Position numbers and translations under genes: made by a program
Part shown: one piece after another, positions 43,777 to 49,123 of the stretch
How positions within the stretch are numbered: position 1 is the stretch's first letter
Layout of the letters: every line of letters begins with the position of its first letter
NCBI GenBank assembly: GCA_025934255.1
Contig: JAICYJ010000020.1
Coordinates: forward strand, 1 to 49,123
From: Thermoleophilia bacterium
GTDB taxonomy: Bacteria > Actinomycetota > Thermoleophilia > Gaiellales > JAICJC01
Direction: 5' to 3'
Length of the DNA stretch: 49,123 bases
The notes under the pieces: generated by a model
What the model was told of the DNA's origin: nothing
The model's input: only the letters and a program-made list of their open reading frames with translations
The model's database searches: none

Positions 43777-45083
43777 GCGAAGTCGAGGATCCCACACCCG
43801 CGAAGGCCGCCGCCGGGCAGCACGACGAGCCCATGACCGCCGCCGCCGCGCGCAAGGCCGAGCTGGCGCTGCCACCCGACATCGCCGCCGATTCGGTCTC
43901 CGGCTACCTGCGGACGTCGGTGGCGCGGATCAAGGGTGGCGAAAGCGGCGTGCTGCCGGTCGTGGGCGGGCTGATCCTGATCTCGATCCTGTTCCAGTCG
44001 ATGAACAGCAACTTCCTGACCGCGGGCAACCTGGTCAACCTGCTCGTGCAGGCGGCCGTGTTCAGCCTGTTGGCCCTGGCAGAGATATTCGTGTTGTTGC
44101 TCGGTGAGATCGACCTTTCGGTCGGGTATGTGGCTGCCGTATCGGCGGCGATCATGGGCACCCTGCTCGGACCTGACCACGGCTGGGCGTGGCCGCTGGC
44201 CGTGGCCGTGGCGTTGCTCGCGTGTCTGGGCATCGGAATGCTGCAGGGCACGATCATCACCCGCATCGGGCTGCCTTCGTTCGTGGTCACGCTGGCCGGC
44301 CTCCTGTTCTGGGAGGGCGTGCTGCTGAAGATCCTTGGATCCGGCGGCACCGTCCCGATCAACAGCCAGCCGATCAATGACATCGCCAGCCGCAACCTGT
44401 CGCCGGCCGTGGGCTGGATCCTGATGCTGGTGCTGGTGGGGATCTACGGCGGGATGCTCTGGATGCGGGAGTCCAAGCGCCGCAAGGCAGGGCTGGTGGC
44501 GCCGCCTCCGCGGATCACGCTGCTGAAGATCGCGTGTGCACTGGCCGCCGGCGTCGCACTGGTGCTGCTTTGCAACACCAACCGTGGCGTGCTCGTTCCG
44601 ATCAAGGGCGTGCCCTGGGTGGTGCTGCTGGTGCTGGGCGTGCTTGCGATCTGGACGTTCATGCTCGGGCGCACCAAGCTCGGCCGCTACATCTACGCGA
44701 TCGGCGGCAACGCCGAGGCCGCTCGCCGCGCGGGTATCGACGTGCCGGGTGTTCGGACGATTGCATTCATGCTGTGCTCGTTGACCGCCGGCGTCGCCGG
44801 CATCGTCTACGCCTCGCGGCTGCAGTCGATCTCTACGAACGTGGACGGCGGCACGCTGGTGCTCTACGCCGTGGCGGCTGCGGTGATCGGCGGCACCAGC
44901 CTGTTCGGCGGCCACGGCAAGGCCATGCACGGGGTGCTGGGCGGGATCGTGATCGCCGCCATCGACAACGGCATGGGCCTGGTCGGGTTCACCGCCGCCT
45001 CCCAGTACATGGTGACGGCGCTGGTGCTGCTGGCCGCGGTCGTGATCGACGCGCTGGCCCGGCGCGGCCGCGTCGCCACGTAA
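43773..45083 (+). CDS. Xylose-type sugar ABC transporter permease
   Basis: A 436-aa integral membrane protein of the XylH/RbsC family. After a 55-residue cytoplasmic tail it has about ten or more hydrophobic segments, including VFSLLALAEIFVLLLGEIDL (the conserved GEIDLSVG block), LPSFVVTLAGLLFWEGVLL, and the family's IYAIGGNAEAARRAGIDV coupling loop. It ends with VLLAAVVIDALARR. It forms the channel for the sugar bound by the upstream lipoprotein. The ATG overlaps the ATPase stop as ATGA. Confidence 0.93.
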   Translation: MSEVEDPTPAKAAAGQHDEPMTAAAARKAELALPPDIAADSVSGYLRTSVARIKGGESGVLPVVGGLILISILFQSMNSNFLTAGNLVNLLVQAAVFSLLALAEIFVLLLGEIDLSVGYVAAVSAAIMGTLLGPDHGWAWPLAVAVALLACLGIGMLQGTIITRIGLPSFVVTLAGLLFWEGVLLKILGSGGTVPINSQPINDIASRNLSPAVGWILMLVLVGIYGGMLWMRESKRRKAGLVAPPPRITLLKIACALAAGVALVLLCNTNRGVLVPIKGVPWVVLLVLGVLAIWTFMLGRTKLGRYIYAIGGNAEAARRAGIDVPGVRTIAFMLCSLTAGVAGIVYASRLQSISTNVDGGTLVLYAVAAAVIGGTSLFGGHGKAMHGVLGGIVIAAIDNGMGLVGFTAASQYMVTALVLLAAVVIDALARRGRVAT

Positions 45084-45137
45084 CGAAACCGCGTCGAACA
45101 CGGCCGGCAGCCTGCGGCACCGGTACAGTCTCCGCCA

Positions 45138-45275
45138 ATGTTTCGGCGCCGGCGGATGCTGATAGCGGCTGGACTGCTGGTGGCGGGCGTCGCCCTGCTG
45201 ACCACCCCCTCCCCACGCTACCTGGGCGCACACGAGCAGCTGCACCTGCTGCCGGCCACCGCAGGAGCGGGCTGA
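45138..45275 (+). CDS. 45-aa membrane microprotein
   Basis: A short frame starting ATG at 45138: MFRRRRMLIAAGLLVAGVAL, then LTTPSPRYLGAHEQLHLLPA and TAGAG. It has a basic start and one hydrophobic segment, then an extracytoplasmic tail with two His. Its TGA shares the A of the next gene's ATG (TGATG). A TACAGT hexamer ends eight bases before the start and there is no ribosome binding site, which fits a leaderless first gene. No family is recognised. Confidence 0.55.
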   Translation: MFRRRRMLIAAGLLVAGVALLTTPSPRYLGAHEQLHLLPATAGAG

Positions 45276-46159
45276 TGGCGACCAGCCGCGAGCGGTACCG
45301 GGCTGCGCGCGACGCCCGCATGGCGGAGCTGACGGGGCGGCCGGCGTACCATCGCACCCTCGGCCTCTGCACCGTGCCCGGCCTCGCGGTGGCCGTTGTC
45401 GGGATCTTCACCGCGCCGTTGCTGATCGGGGTCGGGCTGATCGGAGCGCTGGCCGGGCCGCTCATCTACTACATGGTGCTGCGATCGCAGGCGTCGAGCG
45501 CCGCCAAGGACCAGGTCATGCACCAGTGGGCGAAGGAGCACGGCTGGGAGTACCAGCCCTCGCCGCTGCTGCCGACCGACGTCGCCTTCTGCCGGGACAA
45601 GCAGCGGATGGAGGCGTCAGACGGCTTCTCGGGCCAGATCTGCGACGTGCCCGGGCTGATCTTCAACTTCACCTACTCGACGTTCGAGACGCGCACGCGT
45701 ACCTCGACGGACGGTCAGGGCCACATGACCACCGAGACGTACACGGAGGAGGTGAAGCACCGCCACACGGTGCTGCGCCTGGAGGTCGGCGCCGTTGCCG
45801 GCGTGGACACCGTGCAGCTGGCCGACCGCGGGATCGGGTTCCTGAACAAGCTGGCGGCCGCCTTCGGGCCGAGCCGGGAGGTCGAGACCGAGAGCGTCGA
45901 GTTCAACAGGCGGTTCTCACTGATGGTCAACGACGGTGCCGACCAGGCGGCGGTGCTGCGCATCTTCACGCCGGCGCTGCTGGTGCGTCTGATCAACAAC
46001 GAGTTTCCGCAAACCACGTTCCAGTACGAGCGCGGCTCTCTGGCCTACGTGTGGGAGGACCAGTACGACGTCGAGGACCTCGAGGAGATCGAGGGCCGCG
46101 TCGCCTCTGTGGGGCCTCTGACGACCGCGCTTCGCGCGGCAGTGGCACCCCTCCACTAG
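45275..46159 (+). CDS. DUF3137-like membrane protein
   Basis: A 294-aa protein: a basic N-terminus, two adjacent membrane segments (LCTVPGLAVAVVGIFTAPLL and IGVGLIGALAGPLIYYMVL), then a soluble domain with HGWEYQPSPLLPTDVAFCRD, VPGLIFNFTYSTFETRTRT and RRFSLMVNDGADQAAVLRIF. The last part matches the pattern of DUF3137 proteins, in which a 'galactose-type' beta domain follows two membrane helices. Function unknown. It is translationally coupled to the 45-aa microprotein and overlaps the LOG-family gene convergently by 4 bases. Confidence 0.7.
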   Translation: MATSRERYRAARDARMAELTGRPAYHRTLGLCTVPGLAVAVVGIFTAPLLIGVGLIGALAGPLIYYMVLRSQASSAAKDQVMHQWAKEHGWEYQPSPLLPTDVAFCRDKQRMEASDGFSGQICDVPGLIFNFTYSTFETRTRTSTDGQGHMTTETYTEEVKHRHTVLRLEVGAVAGVDTVQLADRGIGFLNKLAAAFGPSREVETESVEFNRRFSLMVNDGADQAAVLRIFTPALLVRLINNEFPQTTFQYERGSLAYVWEDQYDVEDLEEIEGRVASVGPLTTALRAAVAPLH

Positions 46160-46881
46160 CCTTTTAGCGGCGAGTGATACCCGTGCCCGCACGCCCCGGA
46201 GGTGCAGTCGCGCACGATCCTGGCCACGTCGGCCGGCGTGTCCACCACCTGCAGCAGCTCCAGCTCGGCCTCCCTCAGCTTGCCCTCGGCGACGACGCGC
46301 TCGCGTAGCCACTCGAGCAGGCCGCTCCAGTAGGCGCTGTCGTACAGCACCACCGGGAAGCGGTGGATCTTGCCGGTCTGCACCAGGGTGACCGCCTCGA
46401 ACAGCTCGTCGAGCGTCCCGAAGCCGCCGGGAAACACCACGAACGCCTCTGAGTACTTCACGAACATGGTCTTTCGCACGAAGAAGTAGCGGAACTCCAT
46501 CGACAGGTTCGCGTAGGTGTTGCCGTGCTGTTCGTGGGGCAGCTCGATGTTGCAGCCGATCGACACACCGCCGGCCTCCGACGCGCCCATGTTGGCGGCC
46601 TCCATGATGCCGGGGCCGCCGCCGGTGATGACGCCGAAGCCGTCTGCGACCAGCAGCCGGGCGGTCTCGCGGGCGGCGACGTACGCCGGATCGTCCGCCG
46701 GCGTGCGGGCGGATCCGAACACGGCAACGGCCACGCCGACGTCGGCGAGCTGATCGAAGCCCTCCACGAACTCGCCGGTGATGCGCAGGATCCGCCACGG
46801 ATCGGTGTGCAGAAAGGTCGCGTCGTGGCGCTGCAGCAGGTGCTCGTCGGCCGTGCTGCCGACGCGGGAGGAGTCCGTCAT
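46156..46881 (-). CDS. LOG-family (TIGR00730) Rossmann-fold nucleotide hydrolase
   Basis: A 241-aa protein with VAVFGSARTPADDPAYVAAR, GVITGGGPGIMEAANMGASE and the catalytic PGGFGTLDELFE. The family includes LONELY GUY phosphoribohydrolases, which release cytokinin-like bases from nucleoside monophosphates, and many bacterial members of unknown role. The C-terminus has two Cys and an HGYH segment (CTSGACGHGYH), unusual for the family and possibly metal-binding. Its promoter must lie in the 138-base spacer with corA. Confidence 0.88.
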   Translation of the reverse strand: MTDSSRVGSTADEHLLQRHDATFLHTDPWRILRITGEFVEGFDQLADVGVAVAVFGSARTPADDPAYVAARETARLLVADGFGVITGGGPGIMEAANMGASEAGGVSIGCNIELPHEQHGNTYANLSMEFRYFFVRKTMFVKYSEAFVVFPGGFGTLDELFEAVTLVQTGKIHRFPVVLYDSAYWSGLLEWLRERVVAEGKLREAELELLQVVDTPADVARIVRDCTSGACGHGYHSPLKG

Positions 46882-47019
46882 CGCGGCTCAGATTACAGGC
46901 GGGGCCGGCGTTCTGCCGATAAGCATGGTGAAGCCTCACAAGGGGCCGCGCGTCCTGCGCGGAATACCATCTGACAGGTACACTTGCCCGTATGCCCGTG
47001 ATGACGACCATGACTGCTG

Positions 47020-48015
47020 ATGCCGAACCTGCGCCGGATCCCGAGGACAGTCCGCAGGCGGCCGCGAGTTTCGCAGCGGCAGGACGTCGCGCGGACCGAG
47101 CCACAGGTTGCTGAGCTCGAGCTCGGCGGCGTCCGCTGGCTGAACATCGAGGCCCCCACGGCGGTCGAGACCGCGTACCTGGCGGAGCACTTCGACTTCC
47201 ATGAGCTGGACCTCGAGGACGTGCTGTCCACGCGCCAGCGGCCCAAGATCGACGAGTACGACGAGTACCTGTTCATGGTGCTGCACCTGCCGCGCTTCGA
47301 CAAGTCGATCGGCCGGCTGAACGCCGCCGAGCTGAACGTGTTCGTGGGCCCGGACTACGTGATCACGCTGCCCAACCACCCGCTGAAGCCGGTGGGCCGG
47401 CTGTTCACGCGCCTGTCGAACAACACGGAGCTGCGCGAGGAGTACTTCTCGAAGGGGTCGGGCTATCTGCTGTACGAGATTTTGTCGGAGTCGTTCGACT
47501 ACTGCTTCCCGATCCTGGACAAGATCGGGTTCAAGCTCGACCGCCTGCAGAACGCGATCTGGGACGAGCGCAGCGAGGACGTGGCCCGCGACATCTCCAA
47601 CGTCAAGCAGGAGGTGATCGCGTACCGCAAGATCATCAAGCCGGAGCGCTCGACGCTGCGGCTGCTGGAGCGCGCCCGCACCCGCTACCTGTCCGAGGAC
47701 CTGGAGGTCTACTTCGACGACATCGTCGACTCGGCGGAGCGGATCTGGGACCAGCTCGACAACTACAAGGAGGTTGTCGAGGCGCTGGAGCAGACCAACG
47801 AGACCGTGATCGCCCACAAGCAGAATGACATCCTGCGGCTGCTCACCATCTTCACCGTGATCCTGCTGCCGCCGACCCTGATCGCCGGCATCTACGGCAT
47901 GAACGTGCCGCTGCCGTTCCAGCACTCGCACCACGCGTTCTGGCTGATCGAGGGCGGCACGCTGCTGCTCGCGGTCGCGATGCTCTCGTTCTTCCGCCGC
48001 CAGCGGTGGCTGTGA
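47020..48015 (+). CDS. corA: CorA-family divalent cation channel
   Basis: A 331-aa magnesium/cobalt channel subunit. A cytoplasmic N-terminal domain (LDLEDVLSTRQRPKIDEYDE, HLPRFD, ILSESFDYCFPILDKIG) and a long stalk helix are followed by two membrane segments, with the selectivity motif GMN in IYGMNVPLPF between them. The C-terminus is basic (FFRRQRWL). The Arg-rich first 30 residues have high GC3, supporting the start at 47020. A TACACT hexamer lies 35 bases upstream of that start. Confidence 0.93.
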   Translation: MPNLRRIPRTVRRRPRVSQRQDVARTEPQVAELELGGVRWLNIEAPTAVETAYLAEHFDFHELDLEDVLSTRQRPKIDEYDEYLFMVLHLPRFDKSIGRLNAAELNVFVGPDYVITLPNHPLKPVGRLFTRLSNNTELREEYFSKGSGYLLYEILSESFDYCFPILDKIGFKLDRLQNAIWDERSEDVARDISNVKQEVIAYRKIIKPERSTLRLLERARTRYLSEDLEVYFDDIVDSAERIWDQLDNYKEVVEALEQTNETVIAHKQNDILRLLTIFTVILLPPTLIAGIYGMNVPLPFQHSHHAFWLIEGGTLLLAVAMLSFFRRQRWL

Positions 48016-48497
48016 CCGAGCGGCTCTGGGCGCCCTGGCGCCTCGAGTACGTGGCCGGAGCCGGTGAAGACGGCGGCTGCATCTTCTGTGACAAGCCGGC
48101 GCTCTCCGACGACGACGCGCTGATCCTGCACCGCGGCCGGCACGCGTTCGCGGTGCTGAACCTCTACCCCTACGCCAACGGCCACCTGATGGTCGCGCCC
48201 TACCGTCACCTGCCCATGCCCGGCGACCTGAACGCCGAGGAACGGGCCGAGCTCTGGCAACTGGCCGACGACGGCATCACTGCGCTGACGGCGGCGATGG
48301 ACCCGCACGGCTTCAACTGCGGGATGAACCTGGGCCGGGTGGCGGGCGCCGGCGTCGAGGGCCATCTGCACCTCCACGTGGTGCCGCGCTGGAGCGGCGA
48401 CACCAACTTCATGCCGGTGCTGGCCGACACGCGCGTGATGCCCGAGCACCTGTCGCGCACGCTGGAGAAGCTGCGAGCCGCCTGGCCGTCAGCCTAA
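48012..48497 (+). CDS. HIT-family nucleotide hydrolase/phosphorylase
   Basis: A 161-aa histidine-triad protein of the Ap4A phosphorylase-like subgroup: TERLWAPWRLEYV at the start, a zinc-type CIFC pair, VLNLYPYANGHLMVAPYRHL, FNCGMNLGRVAGAG and the catalytic triad HLHLHVVPRW. It would cleave diadenosine polyphosphates or related nucleotides. The GTG at 48012 overlaps the corA stop as GTGA; a GTG two codons upstream (48006) is also possible. Confidence 0.92.
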   Translation: MTERLWAPWRLEYVAGAGEDGGCIFCDKPALSDDDALILHRGRHAFAVLNLYPYANGHLMVAPYRHLPMPGDLNAEERAELWQLADDGITALTAAMDPHGFNCGMNLGRVAGAGVEGHLHLHVVPRWSGDTNFMPVLADTRVMPEHLSRTLEKLRAAWPSA

Positions 48498-48533
48498 GCT
48501 GCGACACCTTGCGCTGCCGGAGATGGCGAATGT

Positions 48534-49123
48534 TCAGGCCGAGAGCAGCTCTGGTAGCGCGCGAAGCTCGACGGCATCATCCCGCTCGCCTCGCACGAGG
48601 ATTGCCGGGATGCCGGCCGTCTGAGCGCCGGCCACGGCCGGCCGGACAAACCAGCTGGCTCGACTTGCGCATAGTCGGTACATCGACACCACCGAGGTCT
48701 GGGAGGTATATCCAGATACGCTGCCGGCCCTTCGACGGCTCGAGTCGCTGGCTGGCGGCATGCGATTCTCTCGAACCACGTTCCCGAGCTGCCGGAGATC
48801 GTTGCCGGGTTGGGGCTCGCCCCACACTTCGAAGCGGTGTTCACGTCGGCCGAGACAGGATTCGAAAAGCCACACCCGGAGGCGTTCGCCAGGGCGCGCG
48901 GCGCCCTCGGAGATCCCGCGGTGATCTGGATGATCGGAGGCAACCCGACCGCGGACGTCAGCATGGCCTCTACGTGAGCCCATCACGCGATCGGATCGCA
49001 CAGCTCGGGGTGCGGATCGTCAGGTCGATGCCATGGGAAGCCGTCACGGAGGCCCGCTCGCACCGCATCTGGATCCAGTGAATGACCGGGCTCGTGGAGC
49101 TCGAGCGTCTCCATCAGGCACGC
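48534..49123. pseudogene. HAD-superfamily hydrolase gene broken by an internal inversion
   Basis: Three pieces of one HAD-type protein lie in conflicting orientation. The C-terminal piece is on the minus strand at about 48534-48640 (GAQTAGIPAILVRGERDDAV, ending LPELLSA). The core is on the plus strand at about 48643-48957 (LARLAHSRYIDTTEVWEVYP, NHVPELPEIVAGLGLAPHF, FEKPHPEAFARA). The cap-side piece is on the minus strand from about 48958 to the window edge (AVRAGLRDGFPWHRPDDPHP). A missing base near 48750 breaks the core frame, an in-frame TGA replaces a Trp before WAHV, and the GDN metal motif reads GGN. The gene cannot make a functional enzyme. Confidence 0.75.

Noticed and set aside
46992..47114. 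Alternative start at ATG 46992 giving a 40-codon Ala/Asp-rich N-terminus for CorA, joined by a frameshift
   Set aside because: GC3 in that frame is mixed, whereas the 47020 frame is strongly GC3-biased, so the 47020 start is the coding one.

Overview
The window is very GC-rich (strong G/C preference at third codon positions, frequent GTG and TTG starts) and looks like an actinobacterial chromosome. The actinobacterial integration host factor MihF beside gmk, rpoZ and coaBC, a Gram-positive-type SOS box, and genes with a -10 hexamer just ahead of a start codon without a ribosome binding site all fit Actinomycetota. A deep lineage such as Thermoleophilia is my guess from the gene order; it is not shown by the sequence. 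No rRNA, CRISPR array, phage or transposase gene was seen. One tRNA (Arg, CCG) is present.

Layout. 1-5 kb: the end of a degenerate HisRS/HisZ-like gene runs convergently into the core operon rimP-nusA-ylxR-infB (minus strand), which has an intrinsic terminator in its leader. 5-10.4 kb: dtd, a small TPR protein and a moxR-DUF58-transglutaminase operon. 10.4-21.8 kb: a long minus-strand array of tightly overlapping genes, pyrR-pyrB-pyrC-carA-carB-pyrK-pyrD followed by mihF-gmk-rpoZ-coaBC. It covers de novo pyrimidine synthesis as far as orotate, then nucleotide, RNA polymerase and CoA functions; pyrE and pyrF are absent. The pyr operon starts with a hairpin resembling a PyrR-binding loop and a 13-codon leader ORF whose stop overlaps a GTG start of pyrR.

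21.8-31 kb: two methyltransferases, a UDG-superfamily protein, a 176-bp element with 31-bp perfect terminal inverted repeats, RNase Z, a two-gene SOS operon (membrane-anchored LysM protein plus an unknown 68-aa protein) divergent from folP, and an operon of a dipeptide epimerase, a DUF1611 protein and two M29 aminopeptidases that probably degrades peptides containing D-amino acids. The tRNA-Arg gene follows.

31-49 kb is accessory in character: a double HD-GYP/LuxR regulator divergent from an AmiC-like ligand-binding protein that lacks a signal peptide, a VOC protein, two cation-efflux proteins, an ECF sigma/anti-sigma pair, a secreted GH26-like glycosidase, an SDR, an acetamidase/formamidase-family enzyme, a xylose-type ABC importer, a 45-aa membrane microprotein coupled to a DUF3137-like protein, a LOG-family protein, CorA, a HIT protein and, at the right edge, a HAD hydrolase gene broken by an internal inversion, a frameshift and a nonsense codon.

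The strongest leads are the pyrR leader, the SOS operon with two operators built into a consensus promoter, the inverted HAD gene, the peptide catabolic operon and the AmiC-like/HD-GYP-LuxR pair.
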